NCBI GenBank assembly: GCA_030427905.1
Contig: JAUICL010000004.1
Coordinates: 215,722 to 279,721, forward strand
Length of the DNA stretch: 64,000 nt
Direction of reading: 5' to 3'
Source of the DNA: Bacteroidia bacterium
GTDB taxonomy: Bacteria > Bacteroidota > Bacteroidia > Flavobacteriales_D > Cryomorphaceae
Made by a program: the position numbers and the translations under genes. The notes under the pieces are model-generated. The model saw only the letters and a program-made list of their open reading frames with translations, had not been told where the DNA came from and did not search any database. Position 1 is the first letter of the stretch; every line of letters starts with the position of its first letter. Of the stretch, positions 40,982 through 50,435 are shown in pieces.

Positions 40982-41913
40982 CGTCCAGCGTTTTTAAAAT
41001 ATCCCTTCAATTGATCTTCAAGCGGCTCAGCGGTGTTGATTAAGAATGTTGGAATTCGGTGCTTTTTTAGCTTGAGCTTGAAGTCTTCAAAATCACGATC
41101 AAAATCACTGCTCACCCGATCTCTAATGTCTTTTCGCTTGCCTTTCACGTTGACCTGTTGGCGGTCATCACCCGCAATAAAATTGGCTTCGGGCAAGTCG
41201 CGCTCCATGGGGTCGTAGATCTTGGCCGCAATCACATCGTTGTGTTGCGCCATGATGGTCAGGTATTTGATCGTCTCGGGAGAGTAGCGGTGGAAGTCGC
41301 TGATGAAAACAACGAGGTAGTCGTGGGTCACGATGTTTTTGATCTTGCTTGAAGCTTCCTTAAATGCCAGTTCAAAATCGAGATCATTGAGCTCGCTCAG
41401 TTCTTGGTTTCGCTTTACAATTTTCTCAAAAAATCGGAGAATATTGCGTCGATCTCTTTTGGGGGCAACGATGTCGATTCCCTTGTCGGCAAACACCACA
41501 CCACCCACGCGATCTCCTTCCTTTAGGACTCTAAATGCTAGTGTGGCAGCCAATTCGGCTGCACGCGTAGCCTTCGTGGTTTCTTTTGACCCAAAGAACA
41601 TCGACCTCGATTGATCGACTACAATCAGAGCTGGCTTTTCTTTTTCTTCAGAGAAAACCCGTGTATGGGTCTCGCCAGTTCGCGCTGTCACTTTCCAATC
41701 GATGGTGCGTATATCGTCGCCTTTGCTGTAGAGCCGCACTTCTTCAAAGTCAAGGCCGCGACCACGGAGTTTTGAAGCGTGTTTTCCTCCCAATACAGAA
41801 CTCACTTTCTGCCGATTGGCTTGGAGGCTAAATTGCTGGGCAATACGCTCCATTCTCAGCAAGGAATCGAGTGAGGTAAAGACTGGTTCCGGATATTTAG
41901 TATCCTTATCCAT
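40978..41913 (-). CDS. DUF58 domain protein (MoxR-associated)
   Basis: A 311-residue cytoplasmic protein. The DUF58 core has GKHASKLRGRGLDFEEVRLY, DDIRTIDWKVTARTGETHTR and a VWA-like VVDQSRSM strand. It starts one base after the moxR stop. In studied operons DUF58 proteins are the substrate-side partner of MoxR AAA ATPases and are thought to recruit or remodel VWA-domain clients. Confidence 0.92.
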   Translation of the reverse strand: MDKDTKYPEPVFTSLDSLLRMERIAQQFSLQANRQKVSSVLGGKHASKLRGRGLDFEEVRLYSKGDDIRTIDWKVTARTGETHTRVFSEEKEKPALIVVDQSRSMFFGSKETTKATRAAELAATLAFRVLKEGDRVGGVVFADKGIDIVAPKRDRRNILRFFEKIVKRNQELSELNDLDFELAFKEASSKIKNIVTHDYLVVFISDFHRYSPETIKYLTIMAQHNDVIAAKIYDPMERDLPEANFIAGDDRQQVNVKGKRKDIRDRVSSDFDRDFEDFKLKLKKHRIPTFLINTAEPLEDQLKGYFKNAGR

Positions 41914-42879
41914 TTATGCGATTACCGCTACTTTTTCCAAGATCTTCTTGAGCACGGTGTCGTGTGAGATTCGATCGGCGTTGGCTTCGTAGCTCAGGAT
42001 CAATCGGTGTCTGAGACAGTCGAGTGTCACTGCGCGTACATCATCAGTGGTTACGCTATCGCGCCCATTCATCCAGGCATGGGTTCTGGCGCAACGGTCT
42101 ATGGCGATGGTACCACGCGGACTTGCTCCAAAGTCTATCCAGGCGTCGAGCTCTTCATCGTATTTCTTCGGGTAGCGCGTAGCGGAGATGATGTCGACTA
42201 TGTACTTTTCCATTGCTTCCGAAATAGTGATTTTGGCGATCTCTTTTCTCGCTTCAAATATGATTTTTGGATCGAGCTTGTCGTGCTTCTCTTCCGAATT
42301 GCCGTGCTGCTCTTCTCGGTTTAGACGCATGATCTTTACTTCCGAAGCATCGTCGGGATAGTCTATCATGACATGCATCAGGAAGCGGTCCATCTGCGCT
42401 TCGGGTAGGGGATAGGTTCCTTCTTGCTCCACGGGGTTTTGGGTGGCGAGAACCATAAAGAGCGGATCCATTTTATAGGTCTTGCCAGCTACCGATACCT
42501 GTCGCTCTTCCATGGCTTCCAGTAGCGCCGATTGCACTTTGGCCGGCGAGCGGTTTATCTCATCGGCTAGGATGAGATTGCTGAATATGGGCCCTTTTTG
42601 GAAAATGAATTTTTCATCGGAATTGGGCTGGTAGATTTCGGTTCCCGTCACATCAGAAGGAAGTAGATCAGGCGTAAACTGAATTCGGCTCAGCCCACAG
42701 TTCAATTCCTTGGCCAGCGATTTGATGGCTCGCGTTTTGGCTAAGCCGGGAAGCCCTTCCAAAAGCATGTTGCCATTTGCCAAAAGAACGAGGATCAATT
42801 TATCGACCAAGTCATCCTGACCGATTATGGAAGCCTGCATTCGCTTTCTAAGTTCCTGTATAGATTGGTGCGCACTCAT
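41914..42879 (-). CDS. MoxR family AAA ATPase
   Basis: A 321-residue AAA+ ATPase: Walker A GLPGLAKT at 42-49, Walker B LILADEINR, the sensor-1 region MVLATQNPVEQEGTYPLPEAQMDRF, and a C-terminal lid. The family has MoxR as a chaperone that activates or inserts cofactors into VWA proteins. It is the first gene of the six-gene minus-strand operon (moxR, DUF58, DUF4381, batA, batBC, batD), in which every junction overlaps or abuts. Confidence 0.93.
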   Translation of the reverse strand: MSAHQSIQELRKRMQASIIGQDDLVDKLILVLLANGNMLLEGLPGLAKTRAIKSLAKELNCGLSRIQFTPDLLPSDVTGTEIYQPNSDEKFIFQKGPIFSNLILADEINRSPAKVQSALLEAMEERQVSVAGKTYKMDPLFMVLATQNPVEQEGTYPLPEAQMDRFLMHVMIDYPDDASEVKIMRLNREEQHGNSEEKHDKLDPKIIFEARKEIAKITISEAMEKYIVDIISATRYPKKYDEELDAWIDFGASPRGTIAIDRCARTHAWMNGRDSVTTDDVRAVTLDCLRHRLILSYEANADRISHDTVLKKILEKVAVIA

Positions 42880-42911
42880 TTTCTCGATTGGTTTTGGGAT
42901 TGAAAATGGTT

Positions 42912-42945
42912 AAAAAAAGGAGTACCTGAAAAGATACTCCTTTTT
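42912..42945 (-). terminator. Terminator of the 501-aa sulfatase gene
   Basis: AAAAAGGAGTA / TACTCCTTTTT stem with a 10-nt loop, 21 bp after the sulfatase stop. On the minus strand it ends in seven T. It separates the sulfatase cluster from the moxR operon. Confidence 0.85.
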
Positions 42946-42966
42946 AATATTTCAATAATCAGCGAT

Positions 42967-44472
42967 CTAGTTTCTCGGTGGCGTCGCCAACGATTGGACA
43001 ACTTTGTCAACCGACAGCGAAGATCCCGTTTGTGGTGGGAAATCCTTAAAAGTTCCTAGAAACTCGGCAGCAAAACGCTGTGCGGGTACAAATAACCACA
43101 TGTTTTCTCCATACCAGCGAGTGTACATTCCAGATTCAAATGACACTTCGTATGGATCTGCTCTCAAGTTGATAGCCAAAGGCCAGCTTGGAGACTTACG
43201 ATATGCAGTTGAAATATTTCCTTCTTGAATGGTAAAGTGAAGTTTCCAATCTGCATAGCGAATCGCGTTGAGATTTGCTCCAGCATCGAAGTAGAAGATT
43301 TCCTTTCGTGGTGCTTCTTCAACTTCACCTTTGAAGTAAGGCATCAAATTGTAGCCATCCAGGTGTTGCTTAAAGGTCCGTCCATTGGCAGAATAACCGT
43401 TCAATACTTTCTCTTTGATATCTGGTTCACCAGCTGCTGCAACTAGAGTCGGCATCATGTCTTCGTGCGAAAAGATGTCGTTGTATACTGTTCCCGGTTC
43501 AATAACGTCGGGCCATCTGATAGCACATGGTACGCGGAAACCGCCTTCCCACGTTGTTCCTTTTTCGCCTCTAAATGGGGTTGAACCACCATCAGGCCAA
43601 GTGAATTTCTCAGCACCATTGTCGGTTGAGTACATCACAATGGTATTGTCTGCAATCCCCAGTTCATCAAGCAAGTCTAGAAGACGGCCAACCGCCATAT
43701 CGTGCTCTACCATCGCATCAGGGTAGAGCCCGATACCCGTGGCTCCATCGCTTTCTTCACTCAGGTGAGTCCAAACGTGACAACGCGTTGAGTTCATCCA
43801 AACGAAGAATGGTTTCCCGTCTTCGTGTGCTTTGCGAATGAACTTTACAGCCGCATCTTCAAATTCTTTGTCAACGGTCTCCATACGCTTCTTGGTCAAA
43901 GGGCCGGTATCTTCGATTTTTCCATCAGCCGTACTGTGAATTACTCCTCGTGGCCCATACTTCTTACGAAACTCTGGATCTTCTGGGTAGTAATACCCTT
44001 CTGGCTCTTCTTCAGCGTTGAGGTGGTAAAGGTTACCAAAGAACTCATCGAATCCGTGGTTCGTCGGTAAATGCTCATCTTGATCTCCAAGGTGGTTTTT
44101 ACCGAACTGCCCTGAAGTATACCCATGCGGCTTAAGAAGCTCTGCAATAGTGGGTTGAGATTCTTGGATGCCGTGAGAATCACCAGGCATACCAATTGTC
44201 AGAAGCCCTGTTCTAAATGGGTGTTGGCCAAGTATGAATGCAGCGCGACCTGCCGTACAAGATTGCTGTGCATACCAATCGGTGAACTTGGCTCCTTCAT
44301 TAGCCACACGGTCAATGTTTGGCGTTTCGTACCCCATCAATCCGTCGTTGTTAAAACTTACATTCGACCATCCAATGTCGTCTCCCCAAATCACTAGGAT
44401 ATTGGGTTTGTCTTGTGCATAGGTACATACAGCCATCAGAGATGCTGCCAGTACCGCGTTTAATCTTTTCAT
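42967..44472 (-). CDS. Secreted sulfatase (501 aa)
   Basis: A type I sulfatase with a signal peptide (1-20, ending TYAQ). The metal-binding start is NILVIWGDDIGWS. The catalytic cysteine, to be converted to formylglycine, is C72 in SCTAGRAAFILG; the motif is C-x-A-x-R rather than the commoner C-x-P-x-R. Further family landmarks are GKNHLGD and MYSTDNGAE. It should hydrolyse sulfate esters outside the cytoplasm; the substrate is not readable. Neither a formylglycine-generating enzyme nor anSME lies in the window. A 306-bp gap separates it from the next sulfatase upstream. Confidence 0.9.
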   Translation of the reverse strand: MKRLNAVLAASLMAVCTYAQDKPNILVIWGDDIGWSNVSFNNDGLMGYETPNIDRVANEGAKFTDWYAQQSCTAGRAAFILGQHPFRTGLLTIGMPGDSHGIQESQPTIAELLKPHGYTSGQFGKNHLGDQDEHLPTNHGFDEFFGNLYHLNAEEEPEGYYYPEDPEFRKKYGPRGVIHSTADGKIEDTGPLTKKRMETVDKEFEDAAVKFIRKAHEDGKPFFVWMNSTRCHVWTHLSEESDGATGIGLYPDAMVEHDMAVGRLLDLLDELGIADNTIVMYSTDNGAEKFTWPDGGSTPFRGEKGTTWEGGFRVPCAIRWPDVIEPGTVYNDIFSHEDMMPTLVAAAGEPDIKEKVLNGYSANGRTFKQHLDGYNLMPYFKGEVEEAPRKEIFYFDAGANLNAIRYADWKLHFTIQEGNISTAYRKSPSWPLAINLRADPYEVSFESGMYTRWYGENMWLFVPAQRFAAEFLGTFKDFPPQTGSSLSVDKVVQSLATPPRN

Positions 44473-44725
44473 TATTGAATCGCTTATTTGGTTGATGGGG
44501 TAAATATAAGGACAGTAAATGAGCGTTTGGTTTGATATCGTATTAATTTAATTGGAACCTATCGAGATGAAGATATGTATCTTGCCGACTGGATTGATTT
44601 CTCTATCGATAAGTGAGCTCGTCTGTGATAAGGTTCTTGAAAAGGTTAGAGAAAATTTTAGAGATTAGGTTGCTTAAGCTGTAAACTTATGGCAACTATA
44701 TGAAAACCAGACTGCTAGCATCAAG
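44473..44725. other. Upstream region of the 501-aa sulfatase gene
   Basis: It holds the sulfatase promoter region. On the minus strand a TATATTTA word lies about 35 bp before the start, one mismatch from TAnnTTTG. Otherwise nothing is recognised. Confidence 0.4.
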
Positions 44726-44761
44726 AAAAAGCCGAACTCACAGTAGCGAGTTCGGCTTTTT
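44726..44761 (-). terminator. Terminator of the 811-aa sulfatase gene
   Basis: A 14-bp stem (AAAAAGCCGAACTC / GAGTTCGGCTTTTT) around an 8-nt loop, 18 bp after the stop, with a T run on the minus strand. Confidence 0.88.
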
Positions 44762-44778
44762 ATAGAAATATCAGGATT

Positions 44779-47214
44779 TTAGTGTGTCATCAAAACCCTA
44801 CGGGCTTCTGCTTCCAAATCCACATATGGAGTGCCTTCTACAGTTACTCCTACAAACTGGATCTTTCCACCTTCAAACTCTCCAGGTGTTTTGTATAGAT
44901 CACTCACATTATCACCACTGTCATATCCTACACAAAGCCCATCACCCGATAAGGTAAACTTAGCCGGCTGGGTTTTTATCTCTTTTTCGGCGACTACTTT
45001 ATCATCGATATAGAGCTTGGCAGTACCATAGGTTTCGCCGTACTCACCTGTTCGCTCCTTGGTGAATTCGAGCCCTAAAGTGTGCTTGCCTGCGCCCAAC
45101 TTTTCACTAGACATAAGCACTTGCTCAGGCTTAATACCTAGGAAATTGTAAGAGTAGTAAAGTTTTTGATCTTTGATAAAGAGTGCATGTCCACCAAATC
45201 GCGATCCATGCGCAAAGAGCACTCCTTTTGAATTTGACTCTAGATCTACATTCGCTAGGATCTTGTAGCTTCTACCTCTGATGTTCACGGCAACTCCTTC
45301 AGGTACGGGAGCGGTATTTGGGTAGTAAACATAGCGATCTCTTGGCGGCTCTTGAGATGGACGCTCAATGGTCAAGATCTCAGCTGCACTTCTATCATCA
45401 AGGGGAAGCACTTTATTCTTTTCAGCTTCTTCAAACCAAGTGTCAATCAGCTCTTGAAGCTTCTCAGGATGTTCTTCAGCCAAGTTTATAGACTCTGCTC
45501 GATCTTCTTCTACGTGATAGAGCTCCCAGACGTCATCATCAAAATTACCTTTACCTGTGAGCGGAGCGTGGATAGTCGCGGCTTTCCATCCGTCTTTCCA
45601 GATTCCGCGCGTACCCAACATGCAGTAATACTGCACATCCTTTTGAGTTGGTGCGTTTGGCTCTGCATTGAAGGTATAAGCCATTGAAACGCCTGACAGG
45701 GGAGTTTGCTCAACGCCGTTGTATACCTCTGGCATCTCTACCCCACAAGCTTCTAATAGAGTTGGCACGATGTCAACAGAATGGTGATATTGATGACGAA
45801 TCTCTCCTTTTGCTTTGATTCCTTTTGGCCAGTGAATAACCAATGGGTCATTGGTTCCACCGGCAAACTGAGAGTAACGCTTGAACATTTTAAACGGAGC
45901 AGAAAAGGCAGCAGCCCAACCCGTAGGGAAGTGGTTGTAGGTCTCTGGTCCACCGAGAACTTCCAGATACTTCATGTTTTCTGATAGTTCATCTGGATAA
46001 CCGTTAAAGAACTTGTTTTCATTCACCGATCCATTCGGGCTTCCTTCTCCTGAAGCACCATTGTCTGCTGCGTAGAGCACGATGGTATTATCCAACTGTC
46101 CTGACTCCTCGAGGTAGTCTATAACTCGACCTACTTGAGCATCAGTGTACTCAGAGAATCCGGCGTAAACTTCTGCCATTCGCGAGAAAAGTCGCTTTTC
46201 ATCATCGTTTAGTTCATCCCAAGGCCGCACGTAGTCAGCAGGGTTAGCCATGTTTTCTGGAATTGGGTTGAAGTCAACCATCTCCGTATTTTCAGGAAGA
46301 ATTCCCTTTTCCTTCATTCTTTCTACCACCCAGTCGCGGTAAGCGTCGTATCCATCGTCGAATTTGCCTTTGTACTTATCAGCGTATTCTTTTGGTGAGT
46401 GGTGTGGCGCGTGATTTGCCCCAGGACAATACCACATATACCAAGGCTTAGATGGGTTTGTGGCGTTTTGATTGCGGAGCATCTGAAGCGCTTTATCTGC
46501 TAAATCCTTCGAAAGGTGATAGCCTTCTTCTGGAGTAGCAGGAGCTTCAGTGAAATGGTTGTCTTCAACCAGATCCGGGTACCAGTTATTGGTTTCACCC
46601 CCGATAAAACCATAGTAGCGATCAAAGCCAATTGAGTTTGGCCATTCAGATCGGCTTCCACCTGGAGCTACATCTTGCTCGGGAACATTGTGGTTCTTTC
46701 CAATCCAAAATGTACTCCATCCATTGTCACGCATGATTTGTGCAAATGGGGCACAGTCGTCAGGTACACGTCCATTGGCTCCGGGATAACCATCTGCAGT
46801 TTCAGTAATGGCAGCCATTCCGTTTAAGTGGTGGTTTCTACCGGTTAGAATAGTCGAACGAGTAGGGGAGCAGAGTGCAGTTGTATGCCACTGCGTATAG
46901 GTCAATCCGTTTTCAGCGAGTCGATCCATTGTAGGCATATTGATTCGCCCACCGTATGGCGACCAGGCTCCTAGTCCGGTATCGTCATAGAGAATAAATA
47001 GAATGTTTGGAGCTCCTTCTGGAGCACTTTTTGGAGTAAAAGCCGACCAGTCGGGTTTTGAATCACGTACATCCAAAGCGATGGTGCCTTTGAACCCATC
47101 ATCTGATTTTGTGGTCGTTTTATCGCTTTTCTTTTCGGCAGGCTGGCAAGAGGCGAGAATTGCAATTCCCGCACAAATTACTCCAAAGCGAAAGGGAGAA
47201 AGGCTAGATTTCAT
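44779..47214 (-). CDS. Lipoprotein arylsulfatase (811 aa)
   Basis: An 811-residue protein. The lipobox ILASC puts the lipidated cysteine at C23. The sulfatase domain starts NILFILYDDTGLG; the catalytic cysteine is C115 in LCSPTRSTILTG (canonical C-x-P-x-R). GKNHNVPE and VLYAADNGASGEG complete the site. The last ~190 residues form a beta-sandwich (KGVLFAHGSRFGGHALFIKD, YSYNFLGI) shared with the 791-residue sulfatase at 47991, so the two are paralogues. Length and layout follow the Pseudomonas AtsA-like group. It is anchored to a membrane outside the cytoplasm. Confidence 0.9.
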   Translation of the reverse strand: MKSSLSPFRFGVICAGIAILASCQPAEKKSDKTTTKSDDGFKGTIALDVRDSKPDWSAFTPKSAPEGAPNILFILYDDTGLGAWSPYGGRINMPTMDRLAENGLTYTQWHTTALCSPTRSTILTGRNHHLNGMAAITETADGYPGANGRVPDDCAPFAQIMRDNGWSTFWIGKNHNVPEQDVAPGGSRSEWPNSIGFDRYYGFIGGETNNWYPDLVEDNHFTEAPATPEEGYHLSKDLADKALQMLRNQNATNPSKPWYMWYCPGANHAPHHSPKEYADKYKGKFDDGYDAYRDWVVERMKEKGILPENTEMVDFNPIPENMANPADYVRPWDELNDDEKRLFSRMAEVYAGFSEYTDAQVGRVIDYLEESGQLDNTIVLYAADNGASGEGSPNGSVNENKFFNGYPDELSENMKYLEVLGGPETYNHFPTGWAAAFSAPFKMFKRYSQFAGGTNDPLVIHWPKGIKAKGEIRHQYHHSVDIVPTLLEACGVEMPEVYNGVEQTPLSGVSMAYTFNAEPNAPTQKDVQYYCMLGTRGIWKDGWKAATIHAPLTGKGNFDDDVWELYHVEEDRAESINLAEEHPEKLQELIDTWFEEAEKNKVLPLDDRSAAEILTIERPSQEPPRDRYVYYPNTAPVPEGVAVNIRGRSYKILANVDLESNSKGVLFAHGSRFGGHALFIKDQKLYYSYNFLGIKPEQVLMSSEKLGAGKHTLGLEFTKERTGEYGETYGTAKLYIDDKVVAEKEIKTQPAKFTLSGDGLCVGYDSGDNVSDLYKTPGEFEGGKIQFVGVTVEGTPYVDLEAEARRVLMTH

Positions 47215-47346
47215 AGTTGGGTGAGATTGATTTGGGGCAAGTTTAGTTATAAATGTTGAAATCTTGCCGTATCCAAGAAGTTATAAGGATTTCAAGCTCA
47301 AATATCTGTTTATCATTGAGACTAAACAGTAAATCGCATTGCTTCA

Positions 47347-47985
47347 TCAACCTGCTTTCTTCAAAAAAGCCCTACCCATCAGCAGAATAGGAATAAGGAG
47401 AAGAATGTAGTTGCTCAACGAAGGCATAGTGAATGCCGTGAAAACCGAAACGATACAAATAACCGGTGTTAACAGAATCATTCTCGAAATAGATTGAATA
47501 ACGCCTCTAGGGATTTCATGCGTATGCCATTCGCTATGCTTGGAAACATAATTCCAGATCATAAACATGATCATACCGCACAAGAAGTGCGCAGATGCGA
47601 AAATAATGGTCACTTCTACATCGGTTCTGTACAGTGATTTTAGCTTGGAGATAAAAGGCAGGAGTGATACAACAACTAAAAGGAGCACATTAAACCAAAT
47701 GAGCTTCGAGTTTACGTGCTTCACTATTTTGAAGATAAGGTGATGCTGCATCCAGTATATGCAGATTAGCAAGAAACTCGTGACATAGGCGATGAGATAG
47801 GGCTCCATGGAAACGAAAAACGCATTTAAGTTTCCCTCGCGGATATGCTCGCCTTCGGGAATATCTATCCCGAGTACCAGTAGGGTAGAAGCAATAGCAA
47901 AGACCCCATCGCAAAAGGCAAGCAATCGCGATGGGGTCAATTTTTCTGGGTTTACCAATTCCTGATTTGTATTTTCTACAGGCAT
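47347..47985 (-). CDS. TMEM175 family (DUF1211) potassium-channel-like protein
   Basis: A 212-residue protein with six membrane helices and the TMEM175 signature near the first helix. The usual R-x-x-x-F-S-D-G motif reads RLLAFCDGVFAIASTLL here, with Cys replacing Ser. The second landmark, FLLICIYWMQHHLIF (W-x-x-H-H in the fourth-helix region), is present. Bacterial members form K+-selective leak channels. The gene begins 5 bp after the 791-aa sulfatase stop, so it is in that operon. Confidence 0.85.
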   Translation of the reverse strand: MPVENTNQELVNPEKLTPSRLLAFCDGVFAIASTLLVLGIDIPEGEHIREGNLNAFFVSMEPYLIAYVTSFLLICIYWMQHHLIFKIVKHVNSKLIWFNVLLLVVVSLLPFISKLKSLYRTDVEVTIIFASAHFLCGMIMFMIWNYVSKHSEWHTHEIPRGVIQSISRMILLTPVICIVSVFTAFTMPSLSNYILLLIPILLMGRAFLKKAG

Positions 47986-47990
47986 GGGTT

Positions 47991-50366
47991 TTACTGAATC
48001 GGTTTTTCTGGAAAAACTTCAATCGTTACTTTTTCAATTTTCCCTGAAAATTTATCAGATTTCCCATAGTCAGCCACGTAAGTACCCTCATCCATGCCTA
48101 CATCGGCCAGGTCATCTACTGAGAATATGCCCGGCTGAGTGCGTTCTATTCTTCCTTGGGCTACTTCTACACCGTCTGCAGTGATGGTTCCTAGTCCACC
48201 TTTACCTAGGCCCTCTCCATCGTACTCGAAATGATACACAAGGGTGTGCACTCCTTTGCCTAGCTTCTTGTTGGCGATGATGTCAGTAGTTTCCAAACCT
48301 AGGAAATTGTAACTAAATGCTGGTTTTCCATTCTTGACATAAAACGATAGTCCACCGAACCTTCCACCCTGACAAACCATGACGCCGTTCCCATTTTCAT
48401 CGACTTCTACTTCAGCAGTCATGGTATAGCTGGTATTGCGCAGGTCAATAAAAATATCAACCCCCATACCGCGCATACCTTCAACGTACGTCACCGATGT
48501 GCGGTCGCCTAGTAAGACAGGTCTTCCCACGGCCTTTGCATCTGTTCGAATCAAGAGACGATCGTCTAGTGGCAGCACGTGATACTTCTCAGCTTCTTCC
48601 ATAAAGAGATTTTGAAGCTCATCAAGTCTCTCAGGCTGGTCGTCGGCAAGGTTATTGGCCAAACTATAGTCTTCGTTTGTATTGTAAAGATCCCAAACAT
48701 CTTCTTGTAGGGTGTGAGAAGGCTTTTGTTTCCATGGAGCCCTGTGAATGGTGCGCGCTAACCAACCATCGTGATAAATAGCGCGGTTACCAAACATCTC
48801 AAAATACTGAGTGGTATGCTCTTCGGGAGCATCAGCCTGATTGAAAGAATATGCAAAACTCGTTCCCTCTATTGGATCTTGGACAATTCCGTTCACCATT
48901 TCTGGTGCAGGAATAGATGCGAGTTCATAGATGGTGGGAGCAACGTCAATAACGTGCGTAAACTGCGACCGAACTTGGCCAGTCTGATCAATTCCATTTG
49001 GCCAGTGAACAACCATTCCGTTTCTCGTTCCACCAAAGTCAGAGCCCACTTGTTTGGTCCAGGAGAACGGCGCATCCATAGCCACTGCCCAACCGGCTGA
49101 GTAATGCGGATAGGTAGACGGCGAACCCCATTCATCGTAATGCGTAAGCATTTCATCAACGGTTTCGGGATAGGCGTTGAAGTAGGTCATTTCTTGATAC
49201 ATACCATTCATTTGACCTTCGGCACTTGCACCATTGTCTCCAGCGATGTATATGAAAATGGTATTGTCAAGCTCGCCCATTTTTTCGATAGCGTCTACGA
49301 GTCTTCCCACTTCGTGATCGGTGTGCGAGGCAAACCCAGCGTATACTTCCATCTGACGCGCAAACAGCTTTTTCTCGTCATCTGAAAGCGTATCCCAATC
49401 CTTAATATCTTCGGGCTTTGGCGCTAGCTGCGTGTTTTCTGGTACAATACCAAGCTCGATTTGCTTAGCGAGCGTTTCTTCTCTCACCTTGTCCCAGCCT
49501 TGGTCAAACTTTCCTTTGTACTTCTCAATCCACTCTTTTGGCGCGTGGTGTGGCGCATGAGTAGCTCCCGGGGCGTAGTACATCATGAATGGCTTGTCGG
49601 GCTGCAAACTCTGTTGCGTTCTTACCCACGATATAGCTTGATTGGTCATATCGGTGGTGAAGTGGTAGTCTGGATCATTTGGAGTTTCGATCAAAGTCAC
49701 TCCATCGTAAATGAGCGGAGACCATTGGTTCGTCTCTCCCCCCAAGAATCCGTAAAACTTCTCGAATCCGGAATGAGCTGGCCAACGATCCATGGGGCCG
49801 TTATTCGAAATTTCCCATGGCGGAACTTCGTGACTCTTCCCAAATTGAGCTGTATTGTATCCGTTTTGGCGGAGAACTTCGGCCATTGGCGTCACCGTTT
49901 GCGGTCGCACACCTGTATATCCGGGAAAGGTGGTCGCTGTTTCGGTGATTACACCCATATTGTTGCTGTGATGGTTGTACCCAGATAGTAAGGCCATCCG
50001 TGTAGGGGCACAGAGCGAGGTGGTGTGAAACTTATTGTAGCGGAGCCCTGCATCGGCGAGCCGTTCGATCGTGGGCATTTCAAGAGGGCCACCAAAAGCT
50101 TGGCTGGCACCAAAGCCCATATCATCGATAAGTAGCACGACCACATTTGGAGCGCCCTCTGGGGCTTTTACTTCAAATCGCTTCGGAGGAGTTGCGTCTC
50201 TGGCGTCGAGTTCAGTATACTTCTGCCTTTTTGGTTCTACGATGGGCAGCACGGTCCGATCTATTCCGCCAGTCTGGGCTTTTGGAACCTGTTCGGGGCT
50301 TTCTTTTTTCTCCGATTCACAGCCAGCTAAGGCTATGAGCGAGAGAGCGATGATTAATTTTCTCAT
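47991..50366 (-). CDS. Lipoprotein arylsulfatase (791 aa)
   Basis: A 791-residue paralogue of the 811-aa sulfatase. Lipobox ALAGC (C16). Metal site NVVVLLIDDMGFG, catalytic C119 in LCAPTRMALLSGY (canonical), GKSHEVP and IYIAGDNGASAEG. A C-terminal beta-sandwich of about 190 residues (GVMVCQGGRFGGLSFYVKNG) follows the catalytic domain. It lies 69 bp downstream of the porin gene and 5 bp upstream of the TMEM175 gene on the same strand. It likely cleaves an aryl or sugar sulfate at the cell surface; the substrate is unknown. Confidence 0.9.
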   Translation of the reverse strand: MRKLIIALSLIALAGCESEKKESPEQVPKAQTGGIDRTVLPIVEPKRQKYTELDARDATPPKRFEVKAPEGAPNVVVLLIDDMGFGASQAFGGPLEMPTIERLADAGLRYNKFHTTSLCAPTRMALLSGYNHHSNNMGVITETATTFPGYTGVRPQTVTPMAEVLRQNGYNTAQFGKSHEVPPWEISNNGPMDRWPAHSGFEKFYGFLGGETNQWSPLIYDGVTLIETPNDPDYHFTTDMTNQAISWVRTQQSLQPDKPFMMYYAPGATHAPHHAPKEWIEKYKGKFDQGWDKVREETLAKQIELGIVPENTQLAPKPEDIKDWDTLSDDEKKLFARQMEVYAGFASHTDHEVGRLVDAIEKMGELDNTIFIYIAGDNGASAEGQMNGMYQEMTYFNAYPETVDEMLTHYDEWGSPSTYPHYSAGWAVAMDAPFSWTKQVGSDFGGTRNGMVVHWPNGIDQTGQVRSQFTHVIDVAPTIYELASIPAPEMVNGIVQDPIEGTSFAYSFNQADAPEEHTTQYFEMFGNRAIYHDGWLARTIHRAPWKQKPSHTLQEDVWDLYNTNEDYSLANNLADDQPERLDELQNLFMEEAEKYHVLPLDDRLLIRTDAKAVGRPVLLGDRTSVTYVEGMRGMGVDIFIDLRNTSYTMTAEVEVDENGNGVMVCQGGRFGGLSFYVKNGKPAFSYNFLGLETTDIIANKKLGKGVHTLVYHFEYDGEGLGKGGLGTITADGVEVAQGRIERTQPGIFSVDDLADVGMDEGTYVADYGKSDKFSGKIEKVTIEVFPEKPIQ

Positions 50367-50435
50367 GATTGGTTAGGTTAAGGGGTTGATTGTGAGCTAT
50401 ACGTGAAGTCTTTTTAGTTCGTGAGTAAAAGGGCT

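Noticed and set aside
36473-47214. MoxR operon as the maturation system of the adjacent sulfatases
   Set aside because: A terminator at 42912-42945 separates them, the operon is the standard aerotolerance set, and sulfatase maturation needs a formylglycine-generating enzyme, not MoxR.
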